Both the position numbers and the translations under genes were made by a program. The notes beneath the pieces are model-generated. The model saw nothing but the letters and a program-made list of their open reading frames with translations, did not search any database and was not told the DNA's origin. 64,000 nucleotides of DNA from positions 30,767,680 to 30,831,679 of the forward strand of contig NC_092646.1 of the NCBI RefSeq assembly GCF_039555335.1. The letters run 5' to 3'. Position 1 is the first letter of the stretch. Each line of letters starts with the position of its first letter. This document shows, piece after piece, positions 1 through 10,536 of this stretch. Source of the stretch: Amphiura filiformis. Lineage: Eukaryota; Echinodermata; Ophiuroidea; Amphilepidida; Amphiuridae.

Positions 1-102
1 TAAGTCCCACACTTTTGAGGCAATAGTTTCTCCTCCATATGAAGTGACTGAATACCTATAAATACCTATCAATGTAATTATGTTTTCATTCTTTTTCTTC
101 AG

Positions 103-197
103 TTATGTTTTGCCATGAGCATGCTGGGAGATCCACAGGTGGTACTTATGGATGAACCTTCTACAGGGATGGACCCCAAGTCAAAGAGATTCCTGTG
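103..197 (+). CDS. ABCA exon: Walker B / D-loop (intact copy 1)
   Basis: The acceptor is TTCTTCAG at 95-102 and the donor GTAAGA starts at 198. The 95-bp exon starts at codon phase 0 and ends on TG, so W is completed by the G at 3031. It encodes [12 protein letters not shown] then [20 protein letters not shown]. The DE pair is the Walker B aspartate plus catalytic glutamate. This is the only copy in the array with an intact acceptor, frame and donor. Confidence 0.88.
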
Positions 198-3100
198 GTA
201 AGAGTTTACAATTAATGTAGCCACACTAAAAGATAGGAATTAGGGTTAGGATTCAGGATTAGGATTAGTCATTGTTTTCAGCTGCCCCTTGAGCATGCTA
301 TGTGACCTTCAAGTGGTACTTACAGGGATAGCCCCTAAGTCAAAGAAATTCCTGTGGTAAGATACATGTGTAAGAGTTTACCATGACTGTAGCCACACAA
401 AGAGATAAGGGTTTGGATGTAGCATTAGGATTAGTCATTGTTTTCAACTGCCCTTTGCCATGAGCATGCTAGGAGACCCTCAGGTGGTACTGATGGATGA
501 ACCTTCTACAGGGATGGACCCCAAGTCAAAGAAATTCCTGTGGTAAGATACATGTGTAAGAGTTTACCATGACTGTAGCCACACAAAGAGATAAGGGTTT
601 GGATGTAGCATTAGGATTAGTCATTGTTTTCAACTGCCCTTTGCCATGAGCATGCTAGGAGACCCTCAGGTGGTACTGATGGATGAACCTTCTACAGGGA
701 TGGACCCCAAGTCAAAGAGATTCCTGTGGTAAGATGTGTGTGCAAGAATTTGCCATGACTGCAGCCATTGTGAGAGATAAGAATTAGGGTTAGGATTTAG
801 GAGTGGGATTAGTCATTGTTTTCGTATGCCTTTTGCCATCGGTATGCTAGGAGACCCTCAGGTTGTGCTATCGGATGAACCTTCTACAGGTATGGACCCC
901 AAGTCAAAGAGATTCCTGTGGTAAGATACACATGCAAGAGTTTATAATTACTGTAGCCACACTAAGAGATTAGAATTAGGGTTATGTTTTAGGATTAGTC
1001 TTTTTTTGTCAGATGTGTTTTGCTATTAGCATGCTTGGTGACCCTTAGGGGGTAATTTTGGATAAACCTTCTACATGGATGAACCCTAAGGCTACAAGAG
1101 ATTCCTCTGATAGATATACATGCAGGGTGGACTAGAAAAGACAACTTATGTTTGATTTGGTAGAACTTTAGTTTTAGGTATGTGCCCATCCACCACAAAC
1201 TGGTCGTAAAGTCAGCATTTTCCATTTTGAGATACAATCAAAAACAGTATATGGATTTCTATGTAAAGTATATTAGGAATTTGACCTTTGATGAACCATA
1301 ACTTCACTTCCAGATGTCCGATGAAGGGTCAAAACCACTAAAAACGAGCAATTCGGATTTCCAAAAATGGGAAAAATAAAATGCTATTCTAGTCATGTTT
1401 ACACATATAAAATCAGAGACAACATTTCGAATTCTGACCCAGACAAATATGAGCACGTAATATTGTGAACTTTTTTATTTATGGCACTTACAAGTAACCT
1501 AGCGACATTTACTGCTGTAACGTACGTTACCATGGTTTGTAAGACTCAGCAGTGTTTTTGTCAGTGAGGGAAGCGCATTACTAATGATCAGTTTTCACTA
1601 TTTGAAATGGATGTTTGAACAGTGCTTCCTTCAACCCAAAAGACTTATTTCACCCTTACCATTGGGATCCCGGAGTAAGTGTGAATTTGAACACAGGAGA
1701 TGTGGAATAAGTAATCTATATCCATCTTACATAATTTAGACTATTATCTGGTACTCAGAGAATCTTATGCAAGTATTGGATCTAAAAGTTTCTTGTTTAA
1801 TGTGTTTGACATAATACCATCAAATAATTTCCATAATGGTTCCTCATATTGCATTGTGTCACTGTTAAGAATGGTAACGTATGTTACAAATCGTTTACAT
1901 ACTCATAGAACTCAAAAAAATAAAAATGTTGTACATTGCTAGTCGTGCAAGGGGGCGCTAGACGGACTAAATATTACATGCAGGCGGAGTCTGTTGTGAT
2001 TTTCTTAAATTTGATCATGGTTGTACAAATACTGGTAACGTATGTTTCGGTAACGGATGTTTCATTTAAACTTCTAAAATTTCCACATGTTCTGTTAATG
2101 ATAGCAGTGCAACAAAATTGTTTCATTTTTATCAGGGTATCACGTGCTAATGTTTACTACCTACCAGGTATATATTCTACCGTTTGATTTTCAGAAAATT
2201 GGTAACATAGGTTACTTTCCTTAACCATACGGTGATAGATCATGGTACTTTGTCTTGCTTTTCTCTAAAATGGATGCCCGCATTACGTTTTCAGTCATGA
2301 ATTTTATTTCCACGCTATTAATTTGACATTATAAAGGCAAAACATGATACCTTAATTGATAAAAAGGTTATCAAGGGTTAGATAACATGTCAATGTAACG
2401 TAGGTTACACGGAGTATTGCGACAAATTTCAATTGTAAATAAATCATCTTTTATAATTTAGGGATGGCGTTTTCCTTTTTTTCTTGCAGGAATACACTAT
2501 AAAGTACATTTTAATACTTTTTCAAGGCATATTCATTGTGTTCCTTTTAAGCACATTACACAAATATGTGAAGTTCTTGATTTGCGACATAGGGGTTTTG
2601 ACCACTCAGCCAACTTCGAAACAAAGATAACAAAATCTTGGTTTGCATCATTTTGGCCCAGTATGCTCAATGACATATATACGTACATGTATACTGAGCA
2701 AAATTTCCAGTAGGACTTCCCATCGGGCTATTCCATTTAAAATCCACACTACCCCTGTGGAAGATTCTGGAAATAGAGGGTATTCAATACTATGTCACTC
2801 ATGACAGAGTCATCTCATTTAAATAAATTTCTGTCCTCCATAAGGTAACACGGGGGAATTTGCATGATAATGCAATAAAGCAGGTGATAAGTATGAATGG
2901 TTGTGGAATGGAACTAGAGACCTGTCCCTCAGTCATCTTAAGCTATCTTAGAACTGTCCTCCAACATGGCTGCCATTTCAATTGTTATACCATTCTGGTT
3001 GGTTTATTGCATACACTTTATATCTTGCAGGAACACTATATCAGCAAGTTTTCAAGATAAGAGAGGTGCTATTCTAACAACTCATTCAATGGAGGAAGCT

Positions 3101-6100
3101 GATGCCGTCTGTTCCAGAGTGGGAATCATGGTGTTGGGACAACTCAAGTAAGTAAAGGATAAGCCATTCAAATACATGTAGCTAATTTATATACTGTCAA
3201 TATATAATTGGAATGACACGTATAATGCCTTATTTTGTCAGACAAAATAAGGCATCATACATGAAATTACAATTTATATATTGACAGTATATAAATTAGC
3301 TACATGTATTTGAATGGGGCTTCAACTTTGTCAATACTGCTGCTTTCTTGCCAAATTTTTTTGCCAAATTTGTCATTTCAAAAATACCAAATGATAATTT
3401 GAATGACTTATCCTTCACTTTTAAGCAATTTATAAACAATTTTATTTTTTTTACACTTTCGCTGGGATCACTGAATGGGACTTGTCTAGTTTGAGCGAAA
3501 ATCACTCTATTGAAAATTGTCACTTATACAGTACTTGTCTCATATTTTGTCCTAAAGGTGCCTTGGAACCACACAGCATCTGAAAGACAAATATGGCGGC
3601 GGTTACGTCCTGGAGGTTAAACTCCAGCTGCATGGGCAAGGTGCACTTGAAGAAAGAATTGAGGCCTTACACAACTACGTGAGGAGTATTTTACATGACG
3701 CAGAAGTCTCTGAGAATTTTGGGGAGAGGATTACATACAAAATACCCAAGAAGTCTGTTGCTTCATTGTCAACTGTGTTTGCAGCAATGGAGAAAGGTAG
3801 GATATAAGTTGTGCCTCTTTTTTTTATTTTGCTTTCATATTTTGGTGCACTTAATGTGTTGCTCATATGTGATGTGTCATGTCAAAAGGAGACTCTTTTG
3901 GGCAGGTTATCAAAGGTTTTTACATATCTTAAATATAGAGATATTTTGCTCCACAACGCTGTTTTTCCCAATGAAATCGGACAAGCGAAGATATTGAGTT
4001 CGTAAGTTATGGTATTATGAAATTGTAAATTGAGATATTGGCCTTTTAAGAATATTATTGACAATATTGAGAGTAGGAATTACCTTGAAAAATGTCTCAA
4101 AAAATACAAGATGCCAGTTATATATTCCGGTCTGAAACTATCAGACAATATTTTAAACATTAATAACATCACAAATTTGCAACAAACCCAAATTGTGAAA
4201 AAATCACCCGGGCAGATATTTGGCTATTTCTCCATTTTACGATCCTGCCCTTTTGATGTCATGACACGTCACATATGTCCTGCCAAAGCACCTAAGGTAA
4301 TTAGCCTTTGGTGCCCCATACCTTGGTGCCCTTTAAATGTGTAACTTTGGATGGTTACCATAGTGCCCTAGCATGCTATGGGAGCCTTCCACAGAATTAA
4401 AGAAGGAGAATCGAGACTTCCTATACCACCACATATGATCACGCCGTCAGCTATGTGAGAAAATTAGGGGTATTCTTTGCTGACGGTGGGCGGAGGAACG
4501 AAAACAATTCTGCTTCTCATCTGAGTGCGTCTCTCAAATGCGCCCATCATGCACCCACGAATGCATCGAGGGAAACCAAATACCCCCAATTTTTGCTCCA
4601 TGCCTGTATCAAGATGGCGGTCAAGTCCCGATTCTCCTTCGATTCTGTGGTGCCTTCACAACACGAACCTTTGGTCCCTGTAATATGTAAAACTTTTTTT
4701 GAACAGTGCTGAATTAAGTATCATAATTTGTAACAAATCAGTAATTTCCAATTTCCACTTATATAATAGGGCCTATTCCTAGTTTATACCAAATACAAAC
4801 TTTATACCTAGATTTTCCTTATAGTGATATATGTAGGCCTTCTAATAGGTCTACTCTTTTCTAATACAGAAAAGACATCCATTTTAATGAAATCAAAACC
4901 ACTCATGCTTAATTTTCATAGTAGAACATGATTTCTTTCACTAAATGTTAACATAGGCCTACACAATGTCATTTTTTTTTAAATCTGTCACTAAAAATGG
5001 ACCAAATTGCCAATGTCAAAAAGTTAGGCATGTTAGTCCTAAGTTGTAAAGCTATGCAGATTTATTTTTCTGCTGTGAACAAATATACCAAAATACTAGG
5101 TGATCTTAAAATTAAGCTGAACAAAATGTAGCTGATGAGGTTAATAAAAAGATCAACTAAGTTTTGATTATAATTAATCGAAACACATCCTACTATGGCT
5201 TTCTATAGTTTCTCAAAAATAGAGAAACTCAAGTGTCTTTTCTATTTTGGAATAAATGGCCTTTTTAGTTGCAATTTCTTCACAGCCACCCATATTACAA
5301 CCTCTATACGCATTTTTCGCATAGCAAAAACATAGCTTCTTTTTACCTAAAACTTAGCAATTAATTTCATGAAGGTAAAATATATAGCTCTAGCCTACCA
5401 ATCTATTATCGAAAAAATTTAGGCCTACCGATATCTGAACATTAGATTGCGTAATTCTATCACTCCCCTCACCGTATTAAAATGTTATACTATTTTACTT
5501 CTGTTTATTTTTCAGGTAAAGACACACTAGGTGTAGAAGAATACAGCTTCAGCCAGTCAACACTTGAGCAGGTAAGCAGCATCATGAGAACTACCTGCAG
5601 ATTGGCCAAAATGAATAATGTGTCCAATTTTGAACCAATCAAGGAGGGTGTTCATAATATCATCTGCAAATGCAAGGTTGACCATAAGTAGTTGAAAGCC
5701 TAGTCATAATTGGCAATTGAAATGAGCATTTCAAGTTATCAACCAATCAGAAATGGTGTTTAAATGACCAGTAGTGTCCAGGGGGTTAACCAGGCGGTAA
5801 ATTTTATATATCAAAGAACGACCACCGATTAGGAAACAATGTTGTATTGGTGTAACAGTCGCAGTCATGCCTCTCCTCTTCTCCACAAGTTGTGTTTTGC
5901 CCAAAGATCCCAATTAAGAGTCTTTTCCAGACATTCAAACCCTTCCCTACTTATTTACCTGGTTGCATTTCTTCGTATTTTTAACCTCTGACCCACAAAA
6001 CTTCATATGCACTTTGCTCTGACTCGGCTGTCACATTCGAAGTGCCTAATTCCAAAAAACAAGCTGGCGATCAAGCCACTTTTTTAACTGCAGGGCCACG

Positions 6101-7133
6101 CCTCGAGAACGAATCACCCACCACCATCAATGGTCAAGACAGTATCGCCACTTTCAAGAACCTTCTTAAGACCCACCTCTTTCTTACTGTGTAGCTCTTT
6201 TCCTTTTCTTGTCTTTTCTCTTGAAGGGTTATGTCTACTCTGTCAAAGGCGCTTTATAACTCTCATTATTAAATGTTTAACAGAGAAAAAACGAAGGTAG
6301 TTGGATGGGGATTATATATATTTTTGAGGGGTGGAAGAGGAGTTGATATGAAGACTGAAAATGTTGGTGCTGGTTCATCTACCATGTCTACATCGATCAG
6401 ACTATAAAAAAGTCTATCCCATGACTGATAGAATAAGCAGGCATGGAAATTTTCAGCATTTTTCAATCAAATTCACTGATAATGGTAAAAAACATGGTTT
6501 TCATGGTTATGTACATCAAAATAGTCAATATTGGGCTATTCCATTTAAAATTCATACTACCCCTGTGGAAGATTTAGCCATTAAACATCTTCCATAGAGG
6601 GAGTATAAGTTTGGAATAGAATAGATAAGTTGGTAACTTCCATTTGAAATAATCACTCCAGGTGTGGAAGATATAGGCAAAGCCATAATACAGAGGGAGT
6701 ATGGGTTTCAAAATGATCAACTGTGACCAATTACATTGGTGAGAAAAATATACTCCCACTGTGGAAGCTATTTCCAAAATCTTCCACAGGGGTAGTGTGG
6801 ATTTTAAATGGAATAGCCCATTTTAGGTTTTAATAAGCTTAATTTTACAACTACATTTGACATCCTCGTTTCTGTACATGTTCTCCTTTTTTTACTCCTA
6901 ATTTGGTGATCTCTTGTTTCCATTAATTTATTCTTGAACTGATTTCTGTTGATTACACACAGGTATTTATTGAGTTTGCCCGGATACAAGAAGAAAGTGA
7001 TGAGATTGACGAAGCAGATAAGCACATGATAGGAAGGACAAAAAGACCGGAGTATGATAGGTCTGTCAGTGTAAGGAGTTTACCACGACCTCAGAGCGAG
7101 CTGAATGGGGGCGCTAGTTCTGAACCATGTTAA
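103..7133 (+). CDS. ABCA-family ABC transporter, ABCA5-like, C-terminal part (5 coding exons, 5' end outside window)
   Basis: Exons 103-197, 3031-3147, 3558-3796, 5516-5571 and 6963-7133 join in phase with GT-AG introns and give about 225 residues ending at TAA. They cover the end of the second nucleotide-binding domain of a full-length ABCA lipid/sterol transporter: the Walker B/D-loop (DEPSTGMDP), the H-loop ([10 protein letters not shown]) and the family-typical tail with [16 protein letters not shown] proteins are multi-pass membrane pumps that move lipids using ATP. The [10 protein letters not shown] block, the [12 protein letters not shown] block and the tail resemble the vertebrate ABCA5/6/8/9/10 clade more than ABCA1, by recollection of that family. 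The Walker A, signature motif and all membrane helices lie upstream of the window. The 57-codon last exon adds a polar tail after the conserved domain. The Walker-B exon is followed by five degenerate copies of itself (separate entry). Family is sure; the subfamily is inference. Confidence 0.9.
282..1109 (+). repeat. tandem array of five degenerate copies of the ABCA Walker-B exon
   Basis: After the intact exon the same 95-bp exon plus about 90 bp of intron recurs with a period near 186 bp. Copy 2 (282-356) keeps AG and GT but lacks five coding bases near the start and the 15 bases for MDEPS. Copies 3 (448-542) and 4 (634-728) are open and Walker-B intact with good GTAAGA donors, but the acceptor reads CAA instead of CAG. 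Their flanking introns are nearly identical, so this pair is recent. Copy 5 (826-920) is open but preceded by GT rather than AG, and L-M became L-S before DEPS. Copy 6 (1013-1109) has an AG but an in-frame TAG after GDP, lost glutamate and glycine residues, and a ruined donor. Most likely these are pseudo-exons left by tandem exon duplication. Confidence 0.85.
1517..2408. repeat. cluster of six near-palindromic 14-bp GTAAC-N4-GTTAC-type sites
   Basis: The sites are GTAACGTACGTTAC 1517-1530 (a perfect palindrome), GTAACGTATGTTAC 1874-1887, GTAACGTATGTTTC 2035-2048, GTAACGGATGTTTC 2050-2063, GTAACATAGGTTAC 2202-2215 and GTAACGTAGGTTAC 2395-2408. The sequence between them is not obviously repeated. 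They could be a dimeric factor site cluster or scraps of an old repeat. Confidence 0.7.
2725..2790. repeat. solo end of the GGGCTATTCCATTTAAAAT inverted-repeat element
   Basis: It matches the terminal repeat of the elements at 6533-6820, 10536-10800 and 23450-23726 (GGGCTATTCC, CCTGTGGAAGATT). Only one end is present. Confidence 0.75.
3031..3147 (+). CDS. ABCA exon: H-loop region
   Basis: The acceptor is TATCTTGCAG at 3021-3030 and the donor GTAAGT starts at 3148. The 117-bp exon completes W and encodes [20 protein letters not shown], then [18 protein letters not shown] plus the first two bases of K. The histidine of LTTH is the ABC switch (H-loop) residue. Confidence 0.9.
3164..3317. repeat. 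154-bp near-perfect palindrome (foldback element) in ABCA intron
   Basis: The arm CATTCAAATACATGTAGCTA at the left returns inverted at the right end, and the arms meet at about 3240 with almost no loop. It starts 16 bp after a splice donor. It looks like a foldback/MITE-type insertion. When transcribed in the pre-mRNA it would fold into a long hairpin. Confidence 0.85.
3558..3796 (+). CDS. ABCA exon: regulatory region after NBD2
   Basis: The acceptor CCTAAAG ends at 3557 and the donor GTAGGA starts at 3797. The 239-bp exon encodes [20 protein letters not shown] through [17 protein letters not shown] and AAMEK plus one base of G. The GTTQHLK-K-G-GY block and the YKIP block are the conserved C-terminal landmarks of ABCA proteins. 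Confidence 0.9.
3797..5515 (+). other. ABCA intron, no gene seen
   Basis: AT-rich intron sequence. Short open frames here have no splice context or recognisable domain. The segment 4300-4700 is more GC-rich and may be an old repeat, but no termini are visible. Confidence 0.6.
5516..5571 (+). CDS. ABCA exon: conserved tail SFSQSTLEQ
   Basis: The acceptor TTTTTCAG ends at 5515 and the donor GTAAGC starts at 5572. The 56-bp exon encodes [19 protein letters not shown] and joins the last exon at VFIEFAR. The [13 protein letters not shown] string is diagnostic for ABCA C termini. Confidence 0.9.
5583..5755 (+). repeat. dispersed repeat shared with 38618-38790
   Basis: Both places carry GAGAACTACCTGC then GATTGGCCAAAA and end near ACCAATCAGA. 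The copy begins only a few bases after the ABCA donor. Class unknown. Confidence 0.6.
6085..6270 (+). pseudogene. LINE 3'-end remnant (C terminus of reverse transcriptase ORF plus 3' tail)
   Basis: A plus-strand frame reads [19 protein letters not shown] then [10 protein letters not shown] and a stop. This matches the C-terminal SIGTFKSLLKTHLFPQI of the LINE at 34961-37365. Past the stop the sequence ends in GGCGCTTTATAAC and an ATTATTA tail, the same type of 3' end as that LINE and as the SINE at 53285-53556. It is 5'-truncated and sits in an ABCA intron. Confidence 0.75.
6533..6820. mobile_element. MITE with long terminal inverted repeats, GGGCTATTCC family
   Basis: The left end GGGCTATTCCATTTAAAAT and CCCCTGTGGAAGATT return inverted at the right end (TTAAATGGAATAGCCCA), giving arms of roughly 40 bp. 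Inside are weaker repeats of the same words in alternating orientation (CTTCCA, GAGGGAGTAT). There is no coding capacity. Confidence 0.85.
6963..7133 (+). CDS. ABCA last coding exon
   Basis: The acceptor ACACACAG ends at 6962 and TAA is at 7131-7133. It encodes [20 protein letters not shown] then a basic, serine-rich tail ending GGASSEPC. The tail beyond FARIQ is not conserved in the family and was read only from this frame. Confidence 0.88.
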   Translation, partial: VFIEFARIQEESDEIDEADKHMIGRTKRPEYDRSVSVRSLPRPQSELNGGASSEPC

Positions 7134-7804
7134 TGAAGGATCTCTTAAATTAGCTGGCTCGTATATCATACCAAGATATTAAGTAGATCCATTAAATAAG
7201 AGTTTTGGAACAAACCGTTTTAATTTTCTGGGAATTTAATCCACAGATTTAATCACAATATTTCGGCCCTAGGCCTTTATCAAGTGTGAGCTGCGATCCG
7301 CGTACCTGAAAACAACCAAAGAAAAGATTGTTGCGTGAAGCATGTGCGTTTCACGCACATTACATTAATACCAAGATATTAATGTATTCAAGTAATTTGT
7401 ACAATGAATTCTTACAGTAGAAATTTCATTTGAATAAACACAACTAAATTGAACTACCAACAGCTGTACGCGATCTGACCGCGATCATATCTGTGCGTAT
7501 TTCAAAATACAATGCGAATGCACGACCTTCCATACAAAAATACTGACCAATCACAAGTGAGTTGGCATGGTTGGATTCACTACAACGTCACACACTCACA
7601 GGTGTTCATCACACAGTGTAGGTGGACAATCGTCACACTGTCAGCAGTTGTGTTCATTTAGTTGAAATTTCCACTATAGTACAAGGATATTTAATATAAA
7701 GGCCAGTTGGTCCATCAGATTTGTAACTTTTATTTCATAGCCAAAACATTAATTAAAAAGTCAGAATAGATATGATGTGGAGTACCATAAAGATTCGCTT
7801 CATG
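7134..7804 (+). other. ABCA 3' flank; candidate poly(A) signal at 7433-7438
   Basis: AATAAA occurs at 7433-7438, 300 bp after the stop. The words TACCAAGATATTAA occur at both 7171 and 7369, bracketing a segment that may be an insertion. No other gene is seen. Confidence 0.45.
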
Positions 7805-8077
7805 CAGGGCTGTCAACTTTTTGGAATTGCTTGGCGTGAGACAGAGGCGTACCGGGATTTGCGGACTCCAATGTTCATTTTGTACCATGATTATTTGAGC
7901 CACGGCGCCGAGAATGTGAAAAGGGGGGGGGTAGGAGCGTGAGATTGTACTCATTTTCCAACTTTTTCCGTGAGATGTACTACCTAGGCATGAGATTATA
8001 CTACCTTGGCGTGAGACCGTGAGAAAGTGACCCAATGCGTGAGACTCACGGCCAATACGTGAGAGTTGACAGCCCTG
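7805..8077. mobile_element. hAT-like non-autonomous element
   Basis: Ends CAGGGCTGTCAACTT and AGTTGACAGCCCTG are inverted. The flanks share TTCATG (7799-7804 and 8078-8083), consistent with a degraded 8-bp target duplication. The interior repeats GCGTGAGA words and has no ORF of interest. Confidence 0.7.
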
Positions 8078-8921
8078 TTCATGGCGCACTTGGGCTGCTT
8101 TTGCAAATGGAGAGCTCCCTCCTCTGAAATCCCAACAAGAATTAATGTTCTGTGCCCTTATTTACTTGTGGGAATTTTACGGGAGGGCACTTTTAGGTTG
8201 TTTCTGAAATTCCACTTATGTCAAGGGAGCCCATAGCACCATTAGGCATTTCTCTTCAGTACTATTGCATTTTTATTTTAAAACAGAAACTGTTTAAAAA
8301 ACTTTCCAGGATGTCAGAAATTTTGAAAGAAGAAAAAAGTTTCAGAAATTTCCAAATTTAGGGTCTGTATTCTTTTGTACTGCTATTTTTCCAGATTTTC
8401 AAGATAAGAGTCGGTCAGAACAAGCTAACATTTTTTTGGCCAGTTATTTGTCTCAATATTCGAGTGCAAACACCGCTAGGTCGTGCTTCCCTCCAACCCA
8501 CCTTAAAGTGAAAGTCCCACTTTTGGTTCAAGTTCCTTGGGGAATAAGTCAAGGTTAAAATCTATCCATGTAAATTCTGTTCTGTCTGTCATCACAGTAA
8601 CAGGTGTATATGTCAGTTCTTCTGTTGAGAACTGGGCAAATGGGGCTTGCTGTTATGAGATATATTTATCATTTAAAACAAAAAATACCAAAAAAAGGAC
8701 CATATTACTTAAACTGTTTGTACTAAGGCTTTTAATTGGTTTATATGTAAATGTTTGATACTTGTAATTGAGATAAATGCCTTACTTAATGTATATTTTG
8801 TATTAACCTGTGATGTATTAAGTACTTTTAATTATTAATTATTGTATATTTTTGTTAGCATTTTTATCAATTATTATTATGTGATTTAGATAATAGAAAT
8901 AGCTTTAGATATTATTGACTA
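8078..8921. other. intergenic, nothing recognised
   Basis: AT-rich sequence with no splice-supported frame, no terminal repeats and no RNA gene seen. Confidence 0.6.
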
Positions 8922-9178
8922 TATGTGACCCCTCAGCACAACTGAGCCCTGAAGTCGCCAATCATCATTTTTGAGATATTCAACCAAAATATTCTGCTTG
9001 AAATTAGCTTTAAAATGATGTATATCATGTCTATAGTACTTGACATTTAAATAGTGAAAAATCAATAAAACAGTCAATAAATCCTTTGTTTCCTATTGTT
9101 TATTGTTAAGTTCGATGGAGCATATCTCAATAGTGGCACTGGTGACATCCGGGCTCAGTTGTGCTGAGGGGTCACATA
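8922..9178. mobile_element. MITE with 28-bp perfect terminal inverted repeats
   Basis: The left end TATGTGACCCCTCAGCACAA (8922 on) returns inverted at 9151-9178. The 28-bp arms match perfectly by eye. The core (TTTGAGATATT, CAATAAATCCTTTG) resembles the cores at 9179-9368 and 1180-1325, although those have different ends. Confidence 0.88.
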
Positions 9179-9368
9179 TGTGACCGTCCACCACAAAATA
9201 ATGGGCTGTAAAGTTGGTATTTTCACTTTTTGAGATATTGGACAGGCAAATTTTCTTCATAATAAGCTTAATTGCTTGTTAGGATGGTAGTGATATTAAT
9301 AAATAGGTTGAGTAATCCTTTGTTTTCTATTGTTCATTGAAAGGTTCAATGGACCATATCTCAGAATG
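9179..9368. repeat. related element abutting the 28-bp-TIR MITE
   Basis: It starts TGTGACCGTCCACCACAAA and shares TTTTGAGATATTGG and CCTTTGTTTTCTATTG with the neighbouring core. CCACCACAAA also occurs at 1190 and, inverted, near 10808. Confidence 0.6.
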
Positions 9369-10536
9369 GGCTATTGTCTGTCCAATTAACTTAGACACCC
9401 AGTTTTTGTTACTTATTTGAAAAAATATCCACTTTCAAAGAAAGTCATGAAAGAAAAGTGTTAACATTCGCTGAGACCTAACGGGATTTTTGTGTTTCCA
9501 AAGCATTGAGTGAGAGTTACCAGAAATTCTATTGAAATTGGAGGTTTTTCTCAACACTTTAAAAATAATCCGGTAGAAGTTGGGTACCACTATTTTGGAA
9601 GGTCTCATTATACAGATTTGTAGGTATTGTGATTTTGGATAGTGGATGGATGAATAGTAAATTAATTATACTCCTCACCAAAAACATTTTATAAAAATGA
9701 AAAATATAATTCAGTTCATAAAATGCAGACAGTGTTTCTAATTGGCATATTTATTCTTAGTGTATTAACTCAGTGATCCCAGCTGTCCCTCAACCAATTA
9801 CAACAATTCGGCGTGGTATTTGAATCTTGTTCTGTGCATGTTTTTGGCTTGGCCCAATTCCAAGAAAATACAAATTGTATGCCCTATGAATGTTCTGATG
9901 TTATTGGTGAGGAGTATAATTCACAATACACTCCAGACGCATAGTAACTTGCCCATTCATTTGTTATAATGCACCAACTGACATCTTTTGAGTTATAGAG
10001 GTTGTGCATGAAATTATTGATTGGCTTCAAACAAAGGATTTGAACCGGTGTCCTTCACCGAAATCATGGCACAGTGCAGTCCATTCAATCAAATATGGTC
10101 ATCAACCTATTTGATCGTAGTGTATTTGTTATGCGTGTGAGTCCTCTCGCGGTAGATTGCAAACATGCTTTTGTTGAATGCATTTGAGTAGACCGCCATT
10201 ATTGTGAATTAGTAAAAGAATCAAAGAAAAAAGGGTGGCATCACTAATCAATATGCATGATTACAATGTTCAAACACCCCTTACTGTAAATAGATTATCC
10301 CATCAAAAGTTTCAAGTCATTAGGAATATTCGGCTGGACCCAGATATCTTGCTGTAAATCGGTCAAAATTGAATAAAAGTCGACAAGAAAGAATATTTTT
10401 TCATCACTTTACTAATAATTTCTGTTAGGTCTGACCGTGTTTAGCAACTTTTCTTTCATGACTTTTTGCCAAAGTAAAAACTTTTCAAATATATCCTAAA
10501 AACCGGTGTCTAAGTTATTTGGACAGACAATAGTCC
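9369..10536. mobile_element. 1.17-kb element with about 100-bp terminal inverted repeats
   Basis: The left end GGGCTATTGTCTGTCC and ACTTAGACACC return inverted at 10501-10536 (GGTGTCTAAGT, GGACAGACAATAGTCC). Homology continues inward through AGTCATGAAAGAAAAGT. No transposase frame is visible, so it is non-autonomous or decayed. Confidence 0.8.

Larger units (their letters stand above)
1110..3030 (+). other. ABCA intron with no exon seen
   Basis: No additional exon is supported here. The stretch 1170-1325 resembles a repeat core also seen at 9180-9400 (TTTTGAGATA, then CCACCACAAA). Six near-palindromic GTAACGTANGTTAC sites lie at 1517-2408, and a solo terminal repeat lies at 2725-2790. Confidence 0.6.

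Noticed and set aside
4030..4712. Two plus-strand open frames in the ABCA intron
   Set aside because: No similarity to ABCA sequence and no acceptor/donor pair that preserves phase between 3796 and 5516, which already join correctly.
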